From Streptomyces sp. CA-278952 (lineage in GTDB: Bacteria > Actinomycetota > Actinomycetes > Streptomycetales > Streptomycetaceae): a stretch of 64,000 bases of DNA. Location: positions 4,402,001 to 4,466,000 of the forward strand of contig NZ_CP112880.1 in NCBI RefSeq assembly GCF_028747205.1, given 5' to 3'. The notes beneath the pieces are model-generated. The model saw only the letters and a list, made by a program, of their open reading frames with translations, did no database searches and was not told the DNA's origin. Positions 25,714 to 33,878 of this stretch are shown in pieces; position 1 is the stretch's first letter, and each line of letters begins with the position of its first letter. A program made the position numbers and the translations under genes.

Positions 25714-26271
25714 ATGAAGAAGCTGTCGCTGCGCACCCGTGTCGTCACCGGCTCCGTCGTCGTCGCCGCCCTCGGGGCCGGCACGTTCGGCGCGATGTCC
25801 GCGAGCGCCTCCTCCCCGGCCGCCGCCCCCGCCGCCGCGGTCAAGGCCGACACGAGCAACCGGAACCTCCAGCAGACGACGCACCTGACCGTGGCCGCCG
25901 CCACCAAGGCCGCGCAGGCCACGCTGGACGCGGCGAAGAAGGAGAACCAGCGGATCTCCGTCGCGGTCGTCGACCGCAACGGCAACACCATCGTCTCCCT
26001 GCGCGGCGACGGCGCGGGCCCGCAGTCCCCCGAGTCCGCGGTGAAGAAGGCGTACACCGCCGTCTCCTGGAACGCCCCCACCTCCGAGTTGGTCAAGCGC
26101 CTGGAGCAGGCCCCGAACCTGAAGGACATCCCTGGCACCCTGTTCCTCGGGGGCGGCGCTCCGGTGCAGGTCAAGGGCGCCCCGGTGGCGGGCATCGGCG
26201 TGGCCGGCGCGCCCAGCGGCGACCTCGACGAGAAGTTCGCCCAGGCGGGCGTCGCGGCCCTCGCCCGGTAG
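25714..26271 (+). CDS. hbpS: HbpS-like secreted haem-binding protein
   Basis: This 185-aa protein has a signal peptide (LSLRTRVVTGSVVVAALGAG then an Ala/Ser-rich cleavage region). The mature GlcG/HbpS domain includes ISVAVVDRNGNTIVSLRGDG, AVSWNAPTSELVKRL and KDIPGTLFLGGG. These closely resemble S. reticuli HbpS, an octameric haem- and iron-binding protein that acts outside the membrane and modulates SenS autophosphorylation in response to haem and redox stress. It is divergent from senS, the expected context. Start ATG 25714 has AAGGAG upstream. The furS-cpeB genes linked to hbpS in S. reticuli are not seen here. Confidence 0.9.
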   Translation: MKKLSLRTRVVTGSVVVAALGAGTFGAMSASASSPAAAPAAAVKADTSNRNLQQTTHLTVAAATKAAQATLDAAKKENQRISVAVVDRNGNTIVSLRGDGAGPQSPESAVKKAYTAVSWNAPTSELVKRLEQAPNLKDIPGTLFLGGGAPVQVKGAPVAGIGVAGAPSGDLDEKFAQAGVAALAR

Positions 26272-26327
26272 TCACGACCCGCACAGGCACACGCACAGGC
26301 ACAGGCACAGACGGGAACGGAGTACCC

Positions 26328-26924
26328 ATGAACGCCCTCGATCACGACCTGCTCACCGGCGCACGCACCGGCGACACCGCAGGTGTGCGCACCGCGATCG
26401 AGGGCGGCGCCCGGGTCGACGTCCGTGACGAGGAGCTGCGCACCCCTCTCCTCCTCGCCGTCCACGGCGACCACGTCGAGGCGGCCCGCCTGCTCGTGGC
26501 CGCCGGGGCGGACCCGGACGCCCAGGACCGGCGCGAGGAGAGCCCCTGGCTGGCCACCGGCGTCACCGGCAGCGTCGCGATGCTGCACACGCTGCTGCCG
26601 GCCGGTCCGGACCTGACTCTGCGCAACCGGTTCGGCGGCGTCTCCCTCATCCCGGCGAGCGAACGCGGCCATGTCGCGTACGTACGGGAGGTGCTGCGGG
26701 TCACCGACATCGACGTCGACCACGTCAACCGGCTCGGCTGGACCGCCCTCCTGGAGGCGGTGATCCTCGGCGAGGGCGGGCTCCCGCACCAGCAGGTCGT
26801 GGAGCTGCTGCTCGGGGCCGGGGCGACGCGGGACCTGGCCGACGGCGACGGGGTGACACCCCTGGCCCACGCCGAGCGGCGCGGCTTCGCCGAGCTGGCC
26901 GCCCTGCTGCGGGACGCCGCGTGA
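26328..26924 (+). CDS. Ankyrin-repeat protein
   Basis: This 198-aa protein consists of four to five ankyrin repeats (GARVDVRDEELRTPLLLAVHGDH, then AGADPDAQDRREESPWLA, then a final GVTPLAHAERRGF). No signal peptide is seen. Ankyrin proteins bind partner proteins; in other bacteria they sometimes sit beside catalases. It follows hbpS by 56 bp and overlaps the next gene (GTGA), so the three genes probably form one operon under haem/redox control. That functional link is inference. Confidence 0.88.
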   Translation: MNALDHDLLTGARTGDTAGVRTAIEGGARVDVRDEELRTPLLLAVHGDHVEAARLLVAAGADPDAQDRREESPWLATGVTGSVAMLHTLLPAGPDLTLRNRFGGVSLIPASERGHVAYVREVLRVTDIDVDHVNRLGWTALLEAVILGEGGLPHQQVVELLLGAGATRDLADGDGVTPLAHAERRGFAELAALLRDAA

Positions 26925-28186
26925 CCGGGGACCACGGCCCCCGCGCCGCCCCCCGCGCCGCGGGCCGTGGCGACGGCCCCCCGGCTCCCGGCCCCCGCGC
27001 CCGTCGCCTCGCCCTCGGACTCGCCGCCGCCACCCTGCTCGCCGGGTGCTCGACCGGCACGACGGAGGCGGCCCCGGACGCCCCGGGCACCGGTGGCCCG
27101 TCCGCCGCGGCCGGCACCGTCGCGCCCCCCGACCCCTCCCGCGCCCCCGCCGGCCGCACCCCCGACGGCACCCTCCTCGTCGCCGACTTCGGCGGCGACA
27201 CCGTGACCTTCGTCGACCCCGGCAAAGACGGCTCCGGGAAGGACGGCTCCGGGAAGGACGGCTCCGGGAAGGTCGGGGGCCCCATCGCCTCCGTCGAGGT
27301 CGGCACCGCGCCCTACGGCCTCGTCGTGGGCGAGGACGGGCGGGCCTGGGTCGCCACCGCCGAGGGCGTCGCGGTCGTCGACACCCGGGAGCGGACCCGG
27401 CTCGCGCTCGTCCCGTACGAGACGGAGTCCGGCCCGGTCACCACCGGCGAGTACCGGGGCGGCGGCATGGGCATCGTCCTGGCCCCGGACGGGAAGCACG
27501 TCTACGTCGGGGTCAACGTGCCCGGCGGCGACGGCGCGGTCGAGGTCATCGACACCGCGACCCGCGAGGTCACCGGCGTCGCGCCCGTCGGCATGCGCCC
27601 CTTCGACGTGGACGTGTCCCCGGACGGCCGCGAGGTGTACGCCACCGATCACGACTCCTTCGACGTGACGGCGGTGGACGCCGACTCGCTGGAGACCCGG
27701 CGCATGGAGGTCGCCCCGTACGGCACGGAGGGCGGGCTCGGCTCCTGGCTGAAGCCGCACTACGCCGTCGTGCGCCCCGAGGACGGCAAGCTGCTGCTGC
27801 CGTTCGAGGGGGAGCGGCTCGCGGTCCTCGACCCGCGCACCGGAGAGGTGACCATCGAGCCGATGACCGCCAACACCCACCAGCACGGCGCGGCCCTCGC
27901 TCCCGACGGCACGCTCCTGGTGGTGGGCACGGGCCCGATCGGCTCGGACGACGAGGAGCCCTCGCTCACCGTCCGTGCCACCGACGGCACGGAGCGGGTC
28001 GTTCCGCTGGACGGACCGCACGAGGACGTGGCGGTGTCGAAGGACGGCCGCACGGCGTACGTGACCGGCGGCTTCACCCGCGACGGGTACTGGAACGGGA
28101 TCACGGTCGTCGACCTGGACGACGAGAGCAGCGAGCCGGTCCGCCTGGAGGCAGGCAACCGGCCGCTCGGCATCGCCATCCTCTGA
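26921..28186 (+). CDS. Secreted YncE-like beta-propeller lipoprotein
   Basis: This 421-aa protein has a long N-terminal Arg/Gly/Pro region, a hydrophobic segment and a lipobox LLAGCS (cysteine near residue 43). A YncE/PQQ-type beta-propeller with repeated NG/DG strands (DGKHVYVGVNVPG, DGREVYATDHDSFDV, DGRTAYVTGG) follows. A short tandem GKDGS repeat lies in one loop (27221-27265). The GTG start at 26921 overlaps the ankyrin gene stop. It is probably anchored outside the membrane. Propellers of this type bind ligands or other proteins, and no enzyme activity can be inferred. Confidence 0.87.
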   Translation: MTGDHGPRAAPRAAGRGDGPPAPGPRARRLALGLAAATLLAGCSTGTTEAAPDAPGTGGPSAAAGTVAPPDPSRAPAGRTPDGTLLVADFGGDTVTFVDPGKDGSGKDGSGKDGSGKVGGPIASVEVGTAPYGLVVGEDGRAWVATAEGVAVVDTRERTRLALVPYETESGPVTTGEYRGGGMGIVLAPDGKHVYVGVNVPGGDGAVEVIDTATREVTGVAPVGMRPFDVDVSPDGREVYATDHDSFDVTAVDADSLETRRMEVAPYGTEGGLGSWLKPHYAVVRPEDGKLLLPFEGERLAVLDPRTGEVTIEPMTANTHQHGAALAPDGTLLVVGTGPIGSDDEEPSLTVRATDGTERVVPLDGPHEDVAVSKDGRTAYVTGGFTRDGYWNGITVVDLDDESSEPVRLEAGNRPLGIAIL

Positions 28187-28262
28187 ACGGGAGCCGCCCG
28201 TTCTTCCCCCGAGGCGGGCGGCTCCTCCCGGTCCGGGCCGCCGGGCGACCTAGGATCGACCG

Positions 28263-29669
28263 GTGAACCACCGCCCCCCGGCCCCCGCCCCGCTCCTGCC
28301 GGTTCTGACGCTGGCCCTGGCCCTCCTCGGGAGCGGCTGCACGGGCGGGGTCGAAGGCACCCCGGGCGCGGCCGGACTGCGCGACCCGTACTTCCCGGGG
28401 CTCGGCAACGGCGGCTACGACGTCACCCACTACGGCCTGGAGCTCGACGTCGACCCGGCCGGAGACCGGCTGCGCGGCACCGCCACGATCACCGCCCGCG
28501 CCACCCAGGACCTGAGCGCCTTCCACCTCGACCTCGCCGGGCTCGACGTGGACGGCGCCACCGTCGAGGGCCGCCCGGCCGCCGTGAACCGGGCGGGCAA
28601 GGAGCTGACGCTGCGTCCGGCGGCCGACGTGGAGGGCCGGCTGGGCAAGGGGCGTACGTTCACCGCCGTCGTGCGCTACTCCGGCTCCCCGGAGACGATC
28701 ACCGGCCCGGACGGGTCGAAGGAGGGCTGGCTGCGGACGGCCGACGGCGCGGTCGCCCTCGGCGAACCGGCCGGGTCCATGGCCTGGTTCCCCGGCAACC
28801 ACCACCCGAGCGACAAGGCCGCCTACGACCTCGCGATCACCGTGCCCGAAGGGCTCGCGGGGATCTCCAACGGGGAGCTGGTGTCCCGGCGTACGGCGAA
28901 CGGGCGCACCATCTACCGCTGGCGGACCGCCGAACCGATGGCGAGCTATCTGGCGACCGTCGCTGTGGGGCGGTTCGCCACCGAGGAGTCGGTGACCCCC
29001 GACGGCATCCGGCTGTTCACCGCCGCGGACCCGGAGTCGGCGGCGGCGAGCGCGGACGTGCTGGCGCGGATTCCGGCGGTGCTGACGTGGTCGGCGGGGA
29101 AGTTCGGCCCGTATCCCTTCTCCTCCGCCGGGGCGATCGTCGAGCGGACGGGCGACTCGGCCTACGCCCTGGAGACCCAGAACCGGCCCGTCTTCCCCGG
29201 CCCGCCGGACACCGCGCTCCTCGTGCACGAACTGGCCCACCAGTGGTTCGGGAACTCCGTCACCCCTGCCACCTGGCGGGACATGTGGCTGAACGAGGGC
29301 TTCGCGACGTACGCGGAGTGGCTCTGGGCCGCCGACCACGAGGACGTACCGGTCGAGGAGAGCTTCGAGGCGGCGTACGCGGACGACGCGAACTGGGCGT
29401 TCCCGCCCGCCGATCCGCCGAGCGCCGCCGAGCTGTCCGAGCCGCCGGTCTACGGGCGCGGGGCGATGGCCGTGCACCGCGTCCGGCTCGCCCTGGACGA
29501 CGACCGGGCCTTCTTCGCCCTGGTCCAGGGGTGGACGAAGGCCCACCAGCACGCCAACGCCTCGACCGACGACTTCACCGCGTACGTGGAGGAGGAGACG
29601 GGGCGGGACCTCACCGAGCTGTGGGACACCTGGCTGTACGGCAGGGGCCGGCCGCCCGTGGAGGGCTGA
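28263..29669 (+). CDS. M1-family zinc metallopeptidase, secreted lipoprotein
   Basis: This 468-aa peptidase has a signal peptide with a lipobox-like GSGCTGG. The zinc motif is LVHELAHQWFGNS followed by NEGFATYAEW, giving the HExxH-x18-E signature of M1 aminopeptidases. The N-terminal beta-saddle domain (YDVTHYGLELDVDP) is typical. It lacks the long C-terminal domain of PepN, as do many short Streptomyces members. It probably trims peptides outside the cell. The start is the GTG at 28263. A strong hairpin terminator follows. Confidence 0.93.
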   Translation: MNHRPPAPAPLLPVLTLALALLGSGCTGGVEGTPGAAGLRDPYFPGLGNGGYDVTHYGLELDVDPAGDRLRGTATITARATQDLSAFHLDLAGLDVDGATVEGRPAAVNRAGKELTLRPAADVEGRLGKGRTFTAVVRYSGSPETITGPDGSKEGWLRTADGAVALGEPAGSMAWFPGNHHPSDKAAYDLAITVPEGLAGISNGELVSRRTANGRTIYRWRTAEPMASYLATVAVGRFATEESVTPDGIRLFTAADPESAAASADVLARIPAVLTWSAGKFGPYPFSSAGAIVERTGDSAYALETQNRPVFPGPPDTALLVHELAHQWFGNSVTPATWRDMWLNEGFATYAEWLWAADHEDVPVEESFEAAYADDANWAFPPADPPSAAELSEPPVYGRGAMAVHRVRLALDDDRAFFALVQGWTKAHQHANASTDDFTAYVEEETGRDLTELWDTWLYGRGRPPVEG

Positions 29670-29709
29670 CCGGCTCCCGGACGGGGGACGTGACGGCCCT
29701 TCACGCACG

Positions 29710-29747
29710 CCGGAGCCCCCGGCCGCAAAGGCGGCCGGGGGCTCCGG
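29710..29747. terminator. 17-bp perfect bidirectional terminator
   Basis: CCGGAGCCCCCGGCCGC (29710-29726) pairs perfectly with 29731-29747 around an AAAG loop. It lies between the convergent M1 peptidase and TerD genes. Confidence 0.9.
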
Positions 29748-29777
29748 TGAAGCGGGTGGAGCAGCTGTGCGCTCGGG

Positions 29778-30353
29778 TCAGAGGTTGACGCCGAAGTCCT
29801 GGGCGATGCCGCGCAGGCCGGAGGCGTACCCCTGGCCGACCGCGCGGAACTTCCACTCGGCGCCGTTGCGGTAGAGCTCGCCGAAGACCATGGCGGTCTC
29901 GGTGGCGGCGTCCTCGCTCAGGTCGTAGCGGGCGATCTCCGCGCCGCCGGCCTGGTTGAGGATGCGGATGAACGCGTTCCGGACCTGGCCGAAGTTCTGG
30001 CTGCGGTTCTCGGCGTCGTAGATGGAGACCGGGAAGACGATCTTGTCCACGTCGGCCGGCAGACCCGCCAGGTTGACGTTGATCTGCTCGTCGTCGCCCT
30101 CGCCCTCACCCGTGACGTTGTCACCGGTGTGCACGATGGTCTGGTCCGGCGTCGACTTGTTGTTGAAGAAGACGAAGTGGCCGTCCGAGACGACCTTCCC
30201 CGCCGGGTTGACCGCGATCGCCGAGGCGTCGAGGTCGAAGTCGGTGCCGGTGGTGGTGCGGACGTCCCAGCCGAGGCCGACCGTGACGGCGGTAAGGCCC
30301 GGTGCCTCCTTGGTGAGCGAGACGTTGCCGCCCTTGGACAGGCTTACTGCCAT
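29778..30353 (-). CDS. TerD-family stress protein
   Basis: This 191-aa protein matches TerD across its length ([20 protein letters not shown] start, [19 protein letters not shown], and [29 protein letters not shown]). TerD proteins bind calcium through the acidic loops seen here and are linked to tellurite resistance and, in Streptomyces, to growth and development. It stands alone with its own terminator. Its direct molecular role is unsettled. The start is the ATG at 30353. Confidence 0.93.
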   Translation of the reverse strand: MAVSLSKGGNVSLTKEAPGLTAVTVGLGWDVRTTTGTDFDLDASAIAVNPAGKVVSDGHFVFFNNKSTPDQTIVHTGDNVTGEGEGDDEQINVNLAGLPADVDKIVFPVSIYDAENRSQNFGQVRNAFIRILNQAGGAEIARYDLSEDAATETAMVFGELYRNGAEWKFRAVGQGYASGLRGIAQDFGVNL

Positions 30354-30613
30354 GGGAAGTCCCTTTCCTCGTCGTGTGCGGGCTTCGTGCCATCACGAAA
30401 GCTACCGTCACCCGTCATAACGCAAGCAGCAGACCACGAGGTTCCTGGTCGCTTTACTTTCTTTGCCGAACTTCGTCCCGAAGTGGAGCCGGTCAGGGGA
30501 CCCCGTGCGGCCCGGTGCCCGACCCCGGGCGGGCCCGGCGTGCGATCCCGGGCGCCCCCGTGCGCGATCCCTTGGGCAAAAGAAGGTGACGAACAGGGCG
30601 CGGGGAAGGGACC

Positions 30614-31048
30614 ATGGGTGTCATGTCCGGGCCCTATGTCATCCGCGGCTCGGTCTCCCTCCCGGAGGCCGAGCTCATGTGGCGTTTCTCGCGGTCCTCC
30701 GGGCCCGGCGGGCAGCACGTCAACACCAGCGACTCCCAGGTGGAGCTGCGCTTCGACCTGGCGGCGACCGACGCGCTCCCCGAGGTGTGGAAGGCCCGGG
30801 CGCTGGAGCGGCTCGCGGGCAGGCTGGTGGGCGGCGTGATCTCCGTACGGGCCTCCGAGCACCGCTCCCAGTGGCGCAACCGCGAGACGGCCGGCGTCCG
30901 GCTCGCCGCGCTCCTCGCCGAGGCCACGGCGCCGCCGCCCAAGCCCCGGATCAAGCGGAAGATCCCGCGCGGGATCAACGAGCGCAGGCTGCGGGAGAAG
31001 AAGCAGCGCGGCGACACCAAGCGCGGGCGCTCGGGCCGCGACTGGTGA
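30614..31048 (+). CDS. ArfB-like peptidyl-tRNA hydrolase (ribosome rescue)
   Basis: This 144-aa class-I release-factor-like protein frees nascent chains from stalled ribosomes. The catalytic GGQ is in SSGPGGQHVNTSDSQVELRF. The C-terminal tail is strongly basic (PRIKRKIPRGINERRLREKKQ...), as needed to enter the empty mRNA channel. No codon-recognition domain is present, which fits ArfB/YaeJ rather than a normal release factor. The ATG at 30614 or a second ATG at 30623 could be used. It stands alone. Confidence 0.92.
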   Translation: MGVMSGPYVIRGSVSLPEAELMWRFSRSSGPGGQHVNTSDSQVELRFDLAATDALPEVWKARALERLAGRLVGGVISVRASEHRSQWRNRETAGVRLAALLAEATAPPPKPRIKRKIPRGINERRLREKKQRGDTKRGRSGRDW

Positions 31049-31051
31049 CGG

Positions 31052-31095
31052 GTCGGGCCCGCGACGGGTGACGGTCGGGCCCGCGACGGGTGACG
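31052..31095 (+). repeat. 22-bp exact tandem duplication
   Basis: The 22-bp unit beginning GTCGGGCCCGCGACGG occurs at 31052-31073 and again at 31074-31095, directly after the ArfB-like gene. Confidence 0.9.
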
Positions 31096-31132
31096 CCCAA
31101 GCCGCGCCCGGTGACTCCGGGGCCCCGCGCCG

Positions 31133-31696
31133 TCAGCCCAGCTGGCGGTAGCGGCCCTTGAAGTACGCCAGCGGGTCGCCCTCCGGGCTCGGCAGCACTG
31201 CCGTGAGCACCCGCCCGATCACCAGGGTGTGGTCCCCGGCCACCACGCGCTGCTCGGTGCGGCACTCCAGCGTCGCCAGCGCCCCGCCGATCAGCGGCGC
31301 GTGCGTGACCTCACCCCGTACGTACGGGACGTCCTCGAACAGCAGCCGGTCGCTGATCCGGCCCTTCATGGCGAACCGCCCCGCGATGTGCCGCTGGCTC
31401 GCGGCCAGGACGGAGACCGCCCACAGCGGCTGCTCGTCCAGCAGGTCGTCCATCCGGGAGCCGTTGCGCAGGCTCACCGTCACCAGGGGCGGGTCCAGGG
31501 ACACGGACATGAAGGCGGTCGCCGTCATGCCCACGTCCTCGCCCCGGCCGTCCTCGTCGAGGGGCGGCTCCTGGGCGGTGACCAGCACCACCCCGGCGGC
31601 CAGCCGCGCGAGGGCGGCACGGAACTCGTCGTTGCTCACTCCCTCAGCATGCGGGACGGTCTCGGGGCGCGGGGTGGGGGGTTTCGTCTGGAGCAC
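31133..31696 (-). CDS. Flavin reductase-like domain protein
   Basis: This 187-aa protein belongs to the FMN-binding split-barrel flavin reductase family, which passes NAD(P)H electrons to free flavin for two-component monooxygenases. Family features are VGMTATAFMSVSLDPPLVTVSL (FMN binding) and the C-terminal DPLAYFKGRYRQL. The GTG at 31696 gives full length; a GTG about 20 codons later (VSNDEFR) is a possible shorter start. No monooxygenase is adjacent, so a partner elsewhere is likely. Confidence 0.9.
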   Translation of the reverse strand: MLQTKPPTPRPETVPHAEGVSNDEFRAALARLAAGVVLVTAQEPPLDEDGRGEDVGMTATAFMSVSLDPPLVTVSLRNGSRMDDLLDEQPLWAVSVLAASQRHIAGRFAMKGRISDRLLFEDVPYVRGEVTHAPLIGGALATLECRTEQRVVAGDHTLVIGRVLTAVLPSPEGDPLAYFKGRYRQLG

Positions 31697-31904
31697 ACTC
31701 CGACGCTAACCGCGGGGGCCGGGCAGTCGCATCGGGCCAGGGGACCAGGCCGGTCCTAGGACTCCGGAAGGGCCGCGTGCGCGGGAAGGTTCGCGCGTGC
31801 GAGCGGCGCGACGAGTGGGCGCGCACAAGGGGAACCCGCCCTTCCGGGCACGCACCGAACGAGCGTCGTCGCCCTGAGTCACCGACATCTCCCGGTCATC
31901 TGTT

Positions 31905-31918
31905 GTGACTTGAGTCAC
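31905..31918. promoter_or_regulatory. Crp-type palindrome GTGACTTGAGTCAC
   Basis: It fits the GTG(N6)GNCAC pattern recalled for Streptomyces Crp sites. It lies 129 bp before the cdgB start codon. Confidence 0.5.
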
Positions 31919-31934
31919 AGAGTCCATTTTCTGC

Positions 31935-31947
31935 TGACCCTGTGTAC
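31935..31947. promoter_or_regulatory. BldD-box-like element TGACCCTGTGTAC
   Basis: It matches the BldD consensus TNACNC(A/T)GNGTNA at all but the last position. cdgB is a known BldD target in S. coelicolor, which supports the call. Confidence 0.6.
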
Positions 31948-32046
31948 CGGGTGCACAGCTCACTGTGATTCAGTGGCCGTGACACTGCAACAAGTACGTC
32001 GATATGAAACCTGGAGTTGCTGTCGAGGTCTCGGGGAGTGCGAGCG

Positions 32047-33735
32047 ATGGAGGCCGAGTCGGAACCGTACGTCCGCCTTGCGACCATGCGGCAGCTGCAT
32101 CAGGCCGTCGCTGATCTCAATACGGCACGGAGTCTGGCGGACACGCTGCAGACCGTGGCCGACGGAATCGTCGCGGGCCTCGGCTACGAGCTGGGCTGCG
32201 TGAACCTGGTCAGGCCGGACGGCGACCTCGTCATCGCCGCCTTCGCGGGCAACGCCGCGGCCGAGGCCCTGATCACCGGACGCGTCGGCTCCCGCGCCTC
32301 CTGGGAGCGCAGGCTCTCCATGGGCGAGGCCTGGGACAACCTCCGCTTCATCCCGCACACCGAGGGCTGGGTCCTCCTCGACGACGACGTACCCCAGTGG
32401 CACACCGAGGGGCCCGAACCCCGGTTCGAGGACGAGTGGCACCCGCTGGACCGGCTCTACGCCCCGATGTACGCCTCCGGGGGCGGCCGGGATCTCCTCG
32501 GGGTCATATCCGTCGACCGGCCGCGCAACGGGCGCCGCCCCGGAGCCTGGGGCCGCGAGGCGCTCCAGATGTACGCCTCCCAGGCCGCCATCGCGATCAG
32601 CAACGCCCGCCTGCGGGCCAACATGCAGCGCGCCCTGGTCCGCCTGGAGCGGGAGCAGCAGGCGCTGCGGGCCAGCGAGGAGTCCTTCCGGCAGGCCTTC
32701 GAGTACGCGCCCAGCGGCATGGCCATCGCGGAGATGGGCGGCGACCAGCAGGGCAGGCTGCTGCGCACCAACGACGCCCTGTGCCGGCTGCTCGGCCGCC
32801 CGGCCTCCGTCATGCGCCGCTACTCCTTCGCCGACCTCGTCCACCCCGAGGACATCGGCACCCTGCTGCGCACCTCCGCCGAGGGCGGCCGGGCCGAGCT
32901 GCGGCTGAGCCGCCGGGACGGCACCTATCTCTGGGTCTCGCTGCGCAATTCGGTCGTCGCCGACACCGCCGACGGGCCGCGCTTCCTGCTCACGCATGTC
33001 GAGGACATAGAGGAGCGCAAGCGGCACGAGCTGAACCTCGCCCACCGCGCCTCGCACGACGCGCTGACGGGGCTGCCCAACAGCGCCGAGCTGAAGTCGC
33101 GGCTCAGCGCCCGGATCTGCGAGCGGCCGCACTCCCCGGCCGCGACCGCGATCGAGGCGCTGGACGCGGCGTACGGGGACGTCGAGTCGTCCCTGACCCA
33201 CGGCTACCAGGCCGACCGGTACGAGGGGACCCACGGCTACCAGCCCGACGGCTACGAGGGCGAGGCGGTCCCCGGCGGCGGTCCCTTCGACCACCATGTG
33301 CATACGGTGGCCCCGGATCCGGACCACGACGACGGGACGAAGGGCCTCGCGGTCCTCTTCTGCGACCTCGACGGCTTCAAGTCCATCAACGACCGCTTCG
33401 GGCACCACACCGGTGACGCCGTGCTCATCGAGGTCTCCCGGCGGCTGAGCACCTGCGTGCGGGACGGTGACACCGTCGCCCGGCTCGGGGGTGACGAATT
33501 CGTCGTTCTCGCCGACGGCCTCGGGGCGGCGGACGCCGCTGACCTGGCCGTTCGCCTGAGAAATGCCATCATTCCGCCCATAAGGGTCGATGGTCGCGCG
33601 GTCCGGGTCGGGGCGAGTTTCGGCATCGGCTGGGCCGAGTGCGGAATGACGGTCGAAGAGGTCCTGCGCTCCGCCGACCAGCGGATGTACGTGGAAAAGC
33701 GGTCCCGGTCGAAGGTTCACCGCAGGGCCGGATGA
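32047..33735 (+). CDS. cdgB: CdgB diguanylate cyclase (GAF-PAS-GGDEF)
   Basis: This 562-aa cytoplasmic protein makes cyclic di-GMP from two GTP. An N-terminal GAF domain (~10-195) and a PAS/PAC domain (~215-330, EESFRQAFEYAPSGMAI) precede a GGDEF domain with the active motif GGDEF at 481-485. The inhibitory RxxD site (RDGD, 472-475) is intact, so product inhibition is likely. A ~70-residue Gly/His/Tyr-rich insert (THGYQADRYEGTHGYQPDGY) splits the start of the GGDEF domain. In S. coelicolor, CdgB links c-di-GMP to BldD and sporulation. Start ATG 32047 has GGGGAG upstream. Confidence 0.95.
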   Translation: MEAESEPYVRLATMRQLHQAVADLNTARSLADTLQTVADGIVAGLGYELGCVNLVRPDGDLVIAAFAGNAAAEALITGRVGSRASWERRLSMGEAWDNLRFIPHTEGWVLLDDDVPQWHTEGPEPRFEDEWHPLDRLYAPMYASGGGRDLLGVISVDRPRNGRRPGAWGREALQMYASQAAIAISNARLRANMQRALVRLEREQQALRASEESFRQAFEYAPSGMAIAEMGGDQQGRLLRTNDALCRLLGRPASVMRRYSFADLVHPEDIGTLLRTSAEGGRAELRLSRRDGTYLWVSLRNSVVADTADGPRFLLTHVEDIEERKRHELNLAHRASHDALTGLPNSAELKSRLSARICERPHSPAATAIEALDAAYGDVESSLTHGYQADRYEGTHGYQPDGYEGEAVPGGGPFDHHVHTVAPDPDHDDGTKGLAVLFCDLDGFKSINDRFGHHTGDAVLIEVSRRLSTCVRDGDTVARLGGDEFVVLADGLGAADAADLAVRLRNAIIPPIRVDGRAVRVGASFGIGWAECGMTVEEVLRSADQRMYVEKRSRSKVHRRAG

Positions 33736-33878
33736 CGTTCACGGCCCGTTTCTCCCCCTACCCCGTATCCGTTCCCCACGGCCGTCCGGGTCACTGAGCA
33801 CAATTCGGGGCTTGCTCCGTTCGAGGTAGGCTCGGCCGGTCGGCGACGGCTGGCGACATGGTGAGGAGTGACCCAGGG

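Larger units (their letters stand above)
31697..32046. other. 350-bp promoter region of cdgB
   Basis: No convincing gene is present. The region contains several palindromes within 150 bp of cdgB, listed separately as Crp-type and BldD-type sites. A further partial inverted repeat, TGTGTACC-G-GGTGCACA, lies at 31941-31957. Confidence 0.6.
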
